A stretch of DNA of 64,000 bases from Branchiostoma belcheri (Eukaryota > Chordata > Leptocardii > Amphioxiformes > Branchiostomatidae), in contig NW_017803998.1 in assembly GCF_001625305.1 (NCBI RefSeq), positions 2,509,704-2,573,703 of the forward strand, given 5' to 3'. The position numbers and the translations under genes were made by a program. Below the pieces are notes generated by a model that saw nothing but the letters and a program-made list of their open reading frames with translations, was not told the DNA's origin and ran no database searches. Below, in pieces: positions 35,192 to 47,088 of this stretch (position 1 is its first letter; every line of letters begins with the position of its first letter).

Positions 35192-38100
35192 CTAGAAGTG
35201 AAATTTGGAAGGCAAGTAGAGATTATTAAAGTTAACTATCTAACCTGATTTAGTCTAATTAAGACTAGTCTTTACATTGCCCCTATGACAACATTAGTTG
35301 ACAGTTCAAGTATACTGTACAATCCTGCTGTTTATCAAATATTCCTTTTTGTACATGATTTTAATCCCACCAGCTACATTCTTTTGTCCTTTTTCCTCAT
35401 CCCCTTTGCAAAAGAAAATTATTCACTTTCGACAAAGATATTTACTTTAGTTAGTATTTCTTTTCAACCTACTATACTTTTTACAGATTTTTGTGACTAA
35501 TATGAATACTTTTATGTTAACTTTGCAGTTTTGATGGTCACTTCTCTACTGCAAACTTATTAATACATTGAACAAACAATAATCGCCCTGCCACTGCGAA
35601 CATATACATTTAGTTTCATGAACATGTCCATTTTTCTCAGACTACGACCTTTTGCTACCGCGAACATAAAGTAAATTTTTTTGTAGTGAAGTTGGCACTG
35701 TCACCCTTTCATCTAGGGGGGCCTGCATGCTCTTTTTCGTAAGTCGTAATCAGGCCTTTTTAGTCTTCGTAATCTCTAGGCAGCCTCCCCCAAAATCAAT
35801 GTAATTTGTAAAAGTACATTAGCTACAAAGTGTAAAGTTGTAATCAGCTCTGAGACATTAATTCGTAATCGGTAGCGAAAATTTTGCATAATTTGTAATC
35901 ACTAACACCCCCTCCCCCCATGCAGGCCTTCATCTAGATGTAGAAATCATAACTCAGTGACTGTCAATGTATCATTAATACTGACCTGTAGGCGAGTATG
36001 GTCTGCTGGGTCCTGATCCTGGAGTGCCTGTTTGATACCCAGATGTCTGAGAACCCATGGAGGAAGTTCTCTTCCTGGGTTTTCCCATCAGTTGTTCCAG
36101 TTCCCTGATGTCCAGTGAGACCAGTTCTGAGATCACTTCAGGCACATCTGTGGTGGCATGTGCTTCTGTAGTCTGTTGATCATCTGTGAGTTTATTAATA
36201 TGAGCTTAGAAAAATACATTTTCTGAAGCATAATCATGGAGGTTCAAGATACGACCTAACACACTCAGTGTGTTAACTTTATAGCTATAGGAAGTGTTTT
36301 GAGCCCTGATGATCTGATCTGATATGCACATGACCTTTGTACAGTTTGGTGTACTCCAATCACAAATATTAATTATCATACTCATTTTGTACCTGTCATT
36401 TTCAGTTCGCGAAGTTTGGCCCCAAGATGATCCAGACTGTCCTCAGTCTGTGTAGCTGGAGGGATGTGTAGCTCCTGTTGTTTCCCAGAAGACCTTGCCA
36501 GGTTTGTACCATCCAGATGAAGTACATCCAGCACACTGGCAGTGGTGTGGGTGTGTGGCTGGTAGAGGGGGTACTCCTGGGGTAGTCTTGGGATGGGTTG
36601 GTCTTCAACATCAAGTACAAAAATTTATTATTTTAAACATTCTATTGATTGCTAAGTGAAAGACATTATGAAAACTAATTTAGAATTACATGATTTATTC
36701 CAAATCTGCTTGGTTGCTTTACATTTATGTGTAATGCTAAAATGATGGCAGATAGTAGACTTGACTTTTCAAAAAGATATTATCATGGCTGTTACAGGTG
36801 AAATGATAAGGGATAAATAACAATTTGGTGTAATAATGAGCTTAGAAAACAAAGTGTTTGTTATGAAGTTACCTTCTGCAGAGGATGTAGTGAGTAGGTA
36901 GACCAGGGCCTTCCTGAAGTCCTCCATGTTGATGTTTGTCGTCACAGAGACACTCTCAGCACAGAGTTGCTGTAAGGTTTCCTCCCTTATCAAACTACTG
37001 TGCAGCATGTTGCTTAGTTCTCCACTTTTGTACATGAACCAGAGGTCCCCTAACCCAGACAAGTCTGTACATTGCAGGTAGAAGATCAGACTGCCCGGCT
37101 TTACAATTATTACATTAACACCCTTGATTTTCTCTATTTGCTTGATTGCTTCTGCAGTGTCAAGCAAGTCTTCCATGGTCTTGATTTCAGGCCTTATGTT
37201 TTCCAGAAGATAGACAGTTTCATCTGTAACTGTGGTGGGGTCTAATGTGAGAAGTGTCTCTCTTGCAGAGGCATAGTTTTTCATTTCCTTTGGAGATTTA
37301 ACACTGGGTATGACCTGTGCAAGTATTTCTACCACAATAGGCAGTGGAGGAGGTTGCCCTAGAAGAGATGTATTATGACCAATATTAACTACACGTATGT
37401 AGGAAAAGATTTATTGCATTCTGTGCTTTGAGCAACAATGTCTTTTCATTTCATGTCCATGACTGTCACATTAAGCCAAGGTAAAAAAAAACATTATAGT
37501 TGATGCTCTTTTGAAACAGGCTGTCTGTATCAGCTGTATGGTTAATCACCCATTGGCATTCAATTGTTAAAAAGTCACATTCAAGTTTGACACTTAATTG
37601 TTTGATCAAAAGCATAAGCCATAGTGACTTACATGTATAGGCAAGGCAAGAAATAAACTTGATTCCACAAGCACTTTTGAAAAGGAAATGTTAACTTAAC
37701 CACCTTTCACTGACAAGTATTGCCTAAAACTTACCTTTCTTTGTTGCTTTCCTGCTTTCTGTCTCACCAGTAGGTTCTGTGTCTCTTTCTCTCTTTTGGA
37801 CTTGACCAGGATGTGGCGTTTCATTACCTGGACAAAGTTTAAATTATAACTAACAGTTACTGTAACAGTTACTGATTCAGAAGATAACAGTTATAGAAAA
37901 ATGATGCATGGAATAAAATATATTTTACCTAACATTGAGAAATTTGCTGTATATAAATCCTGGACAGCGCGTGATATTTTTCGCTGTTTTGCAACCAAAA
38001 AAAAAAACATAATGCTGTTACAGTAATTGTTCAACCTTGGTGTAAAATAGAAGACAACATGGTATATTCCCAGAAAGGCTTAGGCCCAGCACCCTTGGGC

Positions 38101-40594
38101 CTAAGCCTTCCTGCGGGTCAGGTCTCCCTTTGGCCATTCAACCTGCAGTTGTATATTGTTTACATTGTATAGTGCAGTTCTGCAATTAATGAAAAACCAA
38201 TGAAAGCATAAGAGGGGTAAGTAAAATTGCCATGTTGGATTGGTCTATACATTTGTACTTATGGTCCCATTCCATAAGTTGTGAACCTCAAGATAACAGA
38301 CCTTGGTGACAAACACTACCTTTTACCTTACATACTTTGAGGCTAAGGTTATCCATACCTTCCTCTGTCTCCTGACTTTGAACAACACTTTGGTCCAGGA
38401 CTGGAGCAGGCTGTTCTTCAGCATTACCTGGGCACAGTTCAAGTTCATGAAATGTAAGATCAAAAGACTAACAATAAATTCATGGATAACTGAACTGTAG
38501 GACATATAAATGTTGGAATATAAGAATAATGATAATTTAAAATAAAAGATGAATCTGCATGAGGCTGTATGAATTTGTTGGGAATCTTTGAGAAGTGTAT
38601 TTGCCAGTCAATAACAGCTGCTAACCCAAATATAAAGCCGATTTACCTGTATCAGTACAGGCTATGATGAACTGCAAATGGAACTCTTCCCAGTACTTTG
38701 AGGACAGAAGTTGCTGCTTGCCTCTTGCTGCTGTTTTGAACTCTGCTCTGTTGTGTTTCAGCACCCTCTCTATGGCATCAGCCCAACGTCTGACAGTGGT
38801 ACCTTCATCGCTTCCATCCATGTCAACAATGGAATGATGCAGTTCATCTACATGTTCATGGATGAAGTCTGCTAGTCCAGAATTGCTGGATACAAGAACA
38901 GGAACGCCTGCTGCAATGGCCTCCAGGCCAACCAGTCCGAACGGTTCAGCACGAGAAGGCATCAGGACCAGGTGGGCCTTCATCATCTCTCTACAGATGT
39001 CCTTCTGTGTGCCATAGGGGAGGAAGGTTACCTGTAAGTTTGCTGACTTACAGTGCTCAAGGATGGCCTTGGTTGCTTCAAAGTCATCTTTGTCAACTCC
39101 TATGACATGCCACTTGATTTTGATCTTCTCTGCAACAATGCTCAGGGTTTCAGCAGCAAGGTCATATCCCTTCAGCTTCTCTACACCCTTCACCCTACCA
39201 ATGGATAGGACCACCATTGTCTCTGTGTCCTTGTATTCTATCTCTGCATCTTCAAAGATCTTGGAGGGTCTTGGAACAAACTTGACATGCCGAGGCCTCT
39301 TGCTGGCAGGTATAGCTCTGAACTGGTTCTCAAAGTGATCAAATATCTTGTTTCCAAGAGAGAAGACCACATCAGCCTCTTGTGCATCTTCAAGGATGGA
39401 GTCTTCCTTCTTCCCAATGCCCATGGCTTCCTCATCCCCCTTGTAGTACTCGGTGTCTTCCGGTATGTCACTAGAAAAGAGGATAACCCCAGTGTCTGGG
39501 TACCGTTCTTTCTTTATTCTTATTGCTGCCCTACTTGTAGCATTAGTATGTCCCACAGTGCATCTGATCTTTGGGGGGAGATGTGGATATTTCACATGGT
39601 GGTCAAAGGTCAGCCAGTCCAAAGAGGGATCAGTTCTAGAATCATCTGGGTCAAGTCTGGGCAGTAACAGTTCCACTCCATCTTGTTGTGCATCTTGTTT
39701 GTCCTGTTCGCTTGCTTGTAAAACAGTACTGAAGACAGGAATGTCATTTTCCTTGAATATTTTCCCCAGCTTTGGATTTATGGTGATCTTTCCTTGAGAT
39801 GTGTTGTACCCGTCCTGAATCAGCAAAACAGCAAGGCTCTCTGTAATAAGGGAAAGTACTTGTTATTATAATACATCATGTAAATAAACAGTTCATTTAA
39901 TTTTTATCAAATTCAAAGTCCCAATTGCAGCAGTGCCATGATTCAGAATAGAGCAAGCCATGACACTGTCAGTTACCCAGTAGAAGCCATCGTGGTTTGA
40001 AAAGTTCAACAAGAATTTCTTACCATCATTAAGTATTTGAGCTTTTATAATCTTTGTTAGTTTATTTTGTGTCATTAACTATCGAAATAATGTTGTATTG
40101 ATCATCTTAACTGATAGTCTTCTATACTCAAGTCACGGAAATTACAGAAATTCCTACACCAAAGAATTGTTGCAGACAGATTACAGATGTATGCAGTTAT
40201 AATGCTTGCCCCTAATGCATCACCAAAATAACAGCGGAGGTAATAAGTAAATTTTTTCGCCAAGCAGCAATATTAAGGGCTACTCCAGTCTTTACAAAAT
40301 AGAGAGTCTGCAGTAAAGACAGTAAAATTTCAGGATATATTAACTTTCGTTCCACAACTTTGTATTCAGAACTACACTGTACCGTATATTCCAGATTAAA
40401 GTGTGCACCCCCGATTTGCGGTAGGTTGGAGACAAATATTCCCGGCGGAAACATAAAATGGAAAAACTTGAATAAAATACGCACTCCTTCAATGCACGGC
40501 CGGTGCCACAGTAAACACGTAATCATGTAATGCCTTTTACATGTAAGTTCGTATTGGCTCAGGTTATAATGAGTGCTGAGAGTTACTTACCCAT
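33984..40594 (-). CDS. Gene D: glycosyltransferase / TRADD-N (short class) / TPR protein
   Basis: Exons: 40591..40594 (ATGG), 38647..39840, 38359..38427, 37735..37827, 36873..37358, 36393..36602, 35986..36183, 33984..35191. The sum is 3462 nt, giving 1153 aa, all phase 1. Translation starts at an ATG whose fourth base is the last of the exon, so the protein is M joined to the GT domain. It uses the short TRADD-N class also seen at 1085..1570 and has only 9 TPRs, the shortest array here. Upstream are untranslated exons with a small upstream frame. Confidence 0.83.
35717..35928. mobile_element. MITE with 9-bp target-site duplication
   Basis: TTCATCTAG flanks both sides (35708-35716 and 35929-35937). 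The ends share GGCCTGCATG as an inverted repeat. The paralogous intron of gene C (near 25970, CCCTTTCCTCTAGATTTTGG) is empty. A 9-bp duplication suggests a Mutator-type element; 8-bp hAT is also possible. Confidence 0.7.
35986..36183 (-). CDS. GKPR linker exon, gene D (66 codons)
   Basis: Phase 1-1; ISELVSLDIRELEQLMGKPR core and the GSQTSGYQTGTPGS tail as in gene C. Confidence 0.75.
36393..36602 (-). CDS. PRLPQEY linker exon, gene D (70 codons)
   Basis: DQPIPRLPQEYPLYQPHTHT start, KLRELKMT end, phase 1-1. Near-identical to gene C, one codon shorter. Confidence 0.75.
36873..37358 (-). CDS. TRADD-N-like exon, short class, gene D (162 codons)
   Basis: VIPSVKSPKEMKNYASAR front; core GSLIFYLQC, LWFMYKSGELSNML, VSVTTNINMEDFRKALVYLL. 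Same length and splice phases as 1085..1570. It occupies the place taken by the other TRADD-N class in B, C, E and F. Confidence 0.72.
37735..37827 (-). CDS. Basic linker exon, gene D (31 codons)
   Basis: NETPHPGQVQKRERDTEPTG; the KRKR of other copies is KRER here, so the nuclear signal may be weaker. Phase 1-1. Confidence 0.72.
38359..38427 (-). CDS. EEQPA linker exon, gene D (23 codons)
   Basis: NAEEQPAPVLDQSVVQSQET, phase 1-1, same length as in B and E. Confidence 0.75.
38647..39840 (-). CDS. Glycosyltransferase exon, gene D (398 codons)
   Basis: Begins ESLAVLLIQDGYNTSQGK. The first ~130 residues diverge from B and E (NDIPVFSTVLQASEQDKQ, CTVGHTNATSRAAIRI), while from IPEDTEYYKGDE onward the sequence is nearly identical to E, including AEPFGLVGLEAIAAGVPVL. 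The abrupt change suggests gene conversion of the donor-binding half. Confidence 0.88.
40591..40594 (-). CDS. Gene D start codon exon (ATG G)
   Basis: The ATG is the only one in the exon that joins the phase-1 GT exon in frame. Equivalent to genes A (9998) and F (61861). Confidence 0.6.
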
Positions 40595-40644
40595 GTTTGT
40601 CCCTGTGTATTAGCTGTGGATTTTCATGCTGTCTTGATATGCTG
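40591..40644 (-). other. Gene D 5'UTR exon ending in ATGG start
   Basis: Acceptor TCTCACCAG|CAGC; donor ACATGG|gtaag. Only the last four bases are main-frame coding. The exon also holds the second half of a 22-codon upstream frame that ends in TAA before ACATGG. Confidence 0.6.
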
Positions 40645-41023
40645 CTGGTGAGAAAAACAAGATTGAAGAAGACAGAAAGTAATATGTGGCAACGATACAC
40701 AGTATTAGGTAAGACCTATTTTGTCTTGAGTTTTCATGATTTTAGGGGGACTTTGTTCGGTAAAATTCGATGAGACAATTCTACAGATAGTTAGAGTTGA
40801 GGATATGATAACAGGTTCTTCCAAATTTCAAGGTTTTTTGTGGTGTTGACCATCAAAACAGTCATTTTTTTGTGCCTGGAAGCAAAATGTTTGATAGTCA
40901 TGCAGAAAGTTAACAAATCAACAAAGATTACATAACCTTTCAACTTTTTACGGAAATTATTGTTGTAGACAGTGCCGCAAGAACATATTCTTTTATGTTG
41001 TTAAAGTCAAGAACCTAACTCAC

Positions 41024-41057
41024 CTGTGGTAGACTCAAAAATCATGCCCTTGTCCAT
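41024..41057 (-). other. Upstream ORF, first half, gene D untranslated exon
   Basis: ATG at 41057 in a 5' exon with donor ACCACAG|gtgag. Spliced to 40644 it reads 22 codons (MDKGMIFESTTAAYQDSMKI...) and stops 14 bases before the main ATG. Gene F has the same frame and length (62473..62506). Confidence 0.45.
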
Positions 41058-44000
41058 GATCCCAACCCATCAGGGGGCCAGGTAAAGGTAGCGTCTCTGG
41101 CTCAAGGTCAAAGTGCGCATGAAAAGTGATACTTGTTATGGTCTATTTCATTGGCCAATCTTATGAAAATCGTCTCTCTCTATCCTATTATTTCTGTGTT
41201 TTTGTTAAATTTTTCCATCCAGAACTCATTTCTTCATATCTATGATTAGTTTTACAAGTAGTCAGATAATATTTTTCAAGGTCACACTACTTGGAGATCC
41301 CCTAACTTACACCAGTGTCGGATCAGTTACATCTGGACAAAAGCGATTGCTGTGAGACAACAATTGTGGAACATACTACCAAGATACTACTTGCAGGGAT
41401 GTCAAAATTTTCTCTCATTTTTGTACGTGGAGGTCATTAACTAAGATATCAAAGTATCTTCTCAGCAAAGGTTGTACTCGAATGTTTCTTTCCATTTTCG
41501 TTCCCTTGCAATATTCAGTATAAATCATGAATAAACAGTGGATTGTGGGTAGTGGATAATATTACCAGCCCTGCCTTTAGAAGGTTGTTCTCAGATACGT
41601 GTTGTTTGGTTTGCCCACAGTCACTGTGTTACAATTGAGTTAAGCCACACTGCCAATGTAAACAATAAGTCAATGCACGGTGGATTGCAGAGCACAAAAC
41701 AAGCTGGTTGAGTGAATTGACTACCCTATGCCTGTGTATGTTTGTCCTTGTGGCAGTCCTTGGTAGTAATTGACGACTCAATTTACTAGATTTGTGCCTA
41801 TATGAATGACAGCCATATGATAGTTCCTGAATAGTTCATAGTGTAATGAGTGCTGAAAAATGAGGAAACGTTTAAATGATTGCTACACAAGAATGCTCTA
41901 TATGTTTCTTAATATCTCCTTTGAACAAAAATTCCATAATGGGTACGTAGTTACAGAGAAGATCAAAAACAGAATGAAACTTGCAGCACCCTGATAGTTA
42001 CATGTATTATTGCATCCAAGTTACAGTCCTTTCAGATCATAGTTGGGAACCCATAAAAGAAGGGAGACATAGGATTAACTTCATTGACAACTTTAGCTAT
42101 AGATCGGACACTAACCTGGCTGATAAGGAAGTAAAGGAAATCCAGTCTCTGATAGAGGGAAGTGGGGGACGGTTCGAATGAACAAAACAATGAGCGGTAC
42201 GTACAATTTGGCAGGAAATAAGCAAGCTTTCTGTTGAGTTAAAACACAATATTAATCATGTAGACAAATGGAGATACCAAACTCAAGTCTATGGACCTTG
42301 TTTGTATGTATGGTCTTTGTATTAAAAGACTTAGTACAATAAAAAGTTATTAATAAGATTTTCCCATGACATACATGTATTAACTCAGAAGGGCAGATAT
42401 TTGCTCGGCAGCAAATACTATATAACAGCATATTTCAGTCCATACTCCCACTCTAAAATAGACTGTTCCATATCCACCATAAAATTCCATGTAGTGCTCC
42501 TCTATATTTCCATAGTCCTCAATACCCATGCAGTGCTTTTTAATAGTAACAATGGTTCACGAAACCCCCATGAAACGTTCCCTACCTTATTGCGTCCATG
42601 AAAATGGAGGAATTGTTTTGGGTGTTTGGCAAAGGTTTGAAATCACGAAGCTCTAATAAACATTTGTAATTGTATTAAAATGATTTTTAACCGTAGTTTT
42701 AAACTCAGACATAACATTTTGTCGTGAAAAAAATTAAAAGGGACGTGTCCTCTGTTTTAATAACTTTGCAGATTCTGGATACGTGGTTCGAGCAATTGCC
42801 GAAGTACAGTCTGGAACAAATACAAATGTCAGCTCTCACGACTGTATACCAATGGATATATGAAATCAAGAACACTTCTTCTCTACTTAAATGTAGTCTA
42901 GAAATAGGGACGAATTAGAATAATTATCTGTCGAGTTTTCTTTTAGAATCTGCATATTTGATATCAACGTATCGTTGTCGTTGCTGTTTTAGGTCCTTGT
43001 GAATTAAGGTGAAATGGATATCACTTGATGTGTGTTTTAAGAGTGTAGGCTATCATGAAAGTTTGTCTGTGTTGTATGTTTAAAATGTAAAACTTTATAC
43101 AAAGGATGGTTCTCACCTAGAGCTTTCGACCAGGCACTCTTCAATAGACTGACGCAATGAGACTTCTTATGTGGCTTCATGGAAGTGTGACGTCAACACT
43201 GAGTCAAAGGTATCTGTTAAACGATGTCGGCCCCCGTCGCGGTAGAGGGAAGCCTGATGGGCCCTGTAAATATCTTCTTTCATCCCTTTCAGAAAGTAGT
43301 CTTGTTCAGTGCCCAGTGTTCTCACACTTACAAGAAGCCAATTGTATGTACGAATGTATTTGAGTAACAATAAACAGAAGTTTCTTAGTTTCTTAAATAG
43401 TCATTTATATCCCAATAGGATAGACCATGTAAACATTGATATGGTATGCATCTGCTTTGCAAATGTTTCTCTTCTAATTATACTTTTTCCTAGCCTATAG
43501 TATAAATAGCCAACATTGTCCTTAGTACTGAAATGCCATCCAACGTAATATCAACCATAATGGTCAATAAATAAACGTATAAAAATACAAATAAAAGTGA
43601 AATGGATTTTGTGTATTATGCAAGTATACTTTCAAAATTTGTCAATATGACTTTTGGGATACTGTGATGCAGTGAAAACTTAATTGAATTCTAGAAAGAA
43701 ATGTCAGATCTTGTTTAATACAGCATTGTGTACTCCACTCTTTTCTAAAGCCATGTCATATCTCACTGCATTATAAGCAGCCAGGATCCAATTAATTTTG
43801 TTTTACATCTGTTTTTGTTTACTGTAACCTCTGTGGTCGACCCTCTACAAATGGACTCGTCCGGAGAGCTTTGACATCCCTCCTATAGCGCGAAGATGGA
43901 ACTTTCAAAAAAGTGTTGAACCAGTGTTCTCCTCCTTCTGACTGTCACTGTTTTATAATCTTCATGTCAGGGGACTGTACTATGTCTTCTGATTTGCTGA

Positions 44001-45511
44001 AAAGGCCTTTGAAGATCTGTGAGTGTTTCTGTTTTGTTTTTGTAATGTAAATTGATAACCTAATTTTGGAGGGTCACAGTACTGCATGCGTGGAGAGTAT
44101 GGGATTGGTGGAGGTAAAGGTCAGACTTGAGTTGTTACAGTAGTAATGTTGCACAACATTTTCACCACAAATCTACAGACTATAAGGGAAGCTCAAGGAA
44201 TTCCTTTTTTTTATTTACCGATTTTAAAGTCAATATTAATCTAGATTATCAAATCTTCCTGAATCCCCAAGTCAGGTCACCTGGGGTCAACATATTTCCA
44301 TGCCTGCTTACCCACATAATGCACAGTTATGTTGTACTCATCATATCTCCAAAATTGAGTGTTACTTTAAATATATGTCATCATTTGACTTGTGGACTGG
44401 AGTTTCTGAAATTCTTCTGTTTTATAATCAATTCTACATACATGTAGTACAGTGTCTTAATCTTGAGAATACCGTTTACATTCCTTTTCTCTTTAACAGT
44501 ATTGTTAAGGTCTATCCTGATGTGCTATTTACAACAAAGGTGAGGTAGTAATGTTATATGTTCAACATGATATTGTGTACCAGATACCACAGTGGTACAG
44601 ATTTGGCATCTAGATGTAACTTACGAAAGTAAATGGTATTTCTGGTGACTTGTGCTGTAAATTTACTGCAAAACTAAAGCAGCTTTCATTATTGAACTAG
44701 AAAGGCCAATATTTGCTTTGGAGCAAATACAGCGATGGGTTCACCACATTTTACCACATGGCAGGGAAAGAATGAGAAACACAAGGGAAAACAATGATTT
44801 ACATTGATATAACTATAATATGAAGTAAAATACAACTAAAACAACAGTTGGATAGCTATTCCCTACTTTATTGGTTAGGATTTTTAATTGCATAATGCAA
44901 ACTGTTGATTTTCAAAATAAAAAAAAAACGTCCATGCCCGGCATTCCAATGCTGGAGCAGGAAAGCTTGAAATACCTACCAAAACACTTGAATACAGACA
45001 TACTGTCAGTATGGAAATGCTTCTGTGCAGGTGTTAATCAAGTTAAATCCCAACAGCCAATCAGCAAGAAGTATAGAGGAAAGCTGCATGCCTATTGGTT
45101 GATGCCCTGCATTCCATTTTGATGACTCATGCCCAAACGTGGTAAACAAGGCAAACTAACACAGTAATACATTTGCTATAACACAGCCAAAAAACTCAAA
45201 TAAAACCATTCTAAAAGCCTGTATCACAATAATTTAAAAAACGCCTAGGGGTATTTGCCCACTGTACCTCCATACCAAATTTCAGGACCTTAGGCCCTAA
45301 AATGAAGAAGCTGAATCCATTTAAAAAATGGCAGGAGAAGAAGGAGAAGAAACATCAGAAAAAGCAATATGGTTTCACCACACCACTTCGTGGTGTGGTG
45401 AACCCATAAATACAGTTAATAGGAGCTTTCTCCTGTATATGGTCTTTTAGTCATTTTACTTTACAGTCTTGTACTGTAAAGATGTAAAGTTGTCATCAGC
45501 CTCCTGTATTG
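41058..45511. other. Intergenic region D-E
   Basis: 41058-41850 is shared with the region upstream of gene F (62507-63260). A MITE-end fragment lies near 42595. 43100-43400 looks like a decayed retroelement tail. 43687-44690 is the 3' flank of gene E, and 44697-45408 a foldback element. I see no other gene. Confidence 0.55.
44697..45408 (-). mobile_element. Foldback element with palindromic ends, copy 2
   Basis: Reverse copy of 26719-27446, ending in the hairpin CACCACTTCGTGGTGTGGTG. The 3' flank of gene B (near 12550) has the continuous site, so it is an insertion after the B/E duplication or a loss in B. Confidence 0.75.
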
Positions 45512-47088
45512 TTACAGATTAGCCAGCTTCTTGGTAATGTCCTCCTGTTCCTGTTTGTTTCCTGTCTCCATGGCGATGGTCATTGCTGATTGATAGTGAG
45601 ATCTGGCCAGGTCCAGTTTACCCAGTGCCTTGTAGGAATCAGCTATATTTTTATGTACTATTATCTGTTCAGTTTTATCTCCACTTTCTTGGCTCATCTT
45701 CAGGTTCTTCTTGTCCCACTCCAAAGTTTCGTCATGCTCCCCCATGACATAATGGACCCGTCCAAGTCTGTTGTATGCCAGACTCTCCTTGTCCTTCCTC
45801 CCCAAGTCCCTGGCTAGTGCCAACATCTCTGTGTAGTACTTGTGTGATTCCTGTGGTTCATGTAGCTGTTCCCTGTGTAAATCACCCAGCTCACAGTAAA
45901 TGTCCATCTGTTCAGTCTTGTTTCCTGTCTCCATGGCGATGGTCATTGCTGATTGATAGTGAGATCTGGCCAGGTCCAGTTTACCCAGTGCCTTGTAGGA
46001 AACAGCTATGTTTTTATGTGCTGTTATCTGTTCAGTCTTATCTCCACTTTCTTGTCTCATCTTCAGGTGCTTCTTGTGCCGATCCAAGCTTTCCTCATAC
46101 TCCCCCATGTCATGATGAGCCAGTCCAAGTCTGTTGTAAGCCTGACTCTCCCTGTCCTTCCTCCCCAAGTCCCTGGCTAGTGCCAACATCTCTGTGTAGT
46201 ACTTGTGTGATTCCTGTGGTTCATGTAGCTGTTTCCTGTGTAAATCACCCAGCTTACAGTAAATGTCCATCTGTTGCTGTTTGTTTCCTGTCTCCATGGC
46301 GATGGTCATTGCTGATTGATAGTGAGATCTGGCCAGGTCCAGTTTACCCAGTGCCTCGTAGGAATCAGCTATGTTTATATGTGCTATTATCTGTCCAGTC
46401 TTGTCTCCACTTTCTTGGCTCATCTTCAGGTCTTTCTTGCTCCACTCCAAACTTTCTTCATACTCCCCCATGTCATAATGGGCATGTCCAAGTCTGTTGT
46501 AAGCCTGCCTCTCCCTGTCCTTCCTCCCCAAGTCCCTGGCTAGTGCCAACATCTCTGTGTAGTACTTGTGTGATTCCTGTGGTTCATGTAGCTGTTCTCT
46601 GTGTAAATCACCCAGCTTACAGTAAATGTCTATCTGTTCGGTCTTGTTTCCTGTCTCCATGGCAACAGCCAAGGCTGATTCATAGTTGATTTTTGAATCT
46701 GACACTTGACCTGACAGTGCTAATGATGAGGCCAGGTTTTTGTAAGCTACACAAATATTAGTTTCATTTTTGGTTTCTACTTTGTAGATAGCCAGAGCTT
46801 TCTCATGATTTCTAAAGGCTTCCTGTGGTAAACCTAAGATATCACATGTTAAACCTAGTCTGTTGTAGGCCTTGGCTTGTTTTGTGTCTTCTGACAGTTC
46901 CTGAGAACAGTCTAACATGTTCTGGTAATACTGCAGAGCTGACTGTAAGTTGTGTAGTTTTGTCCTGTAGAGATCTCCTATCTGACAGTACAGGTCAAAC
47001 TGTTGTGCCTTGTCTTGCTTTACCACAGGTGTGTTGAGTTCAGCAAGGAGACCCTTGACCTCCAGCGTGTCCTTGGTATCAATCTCAC
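45512..47088 (-). CDS. Gene E TPR terminal exon
   Basis: Acceptor ACTAG|GTGAG; front GEIDTKDTLEVKGLLAELNT as in gene B. Three leading TPRs plus three 121-residue triplets (12 TPRs). Ends EDITKKLANL. Confidence 0.9.
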
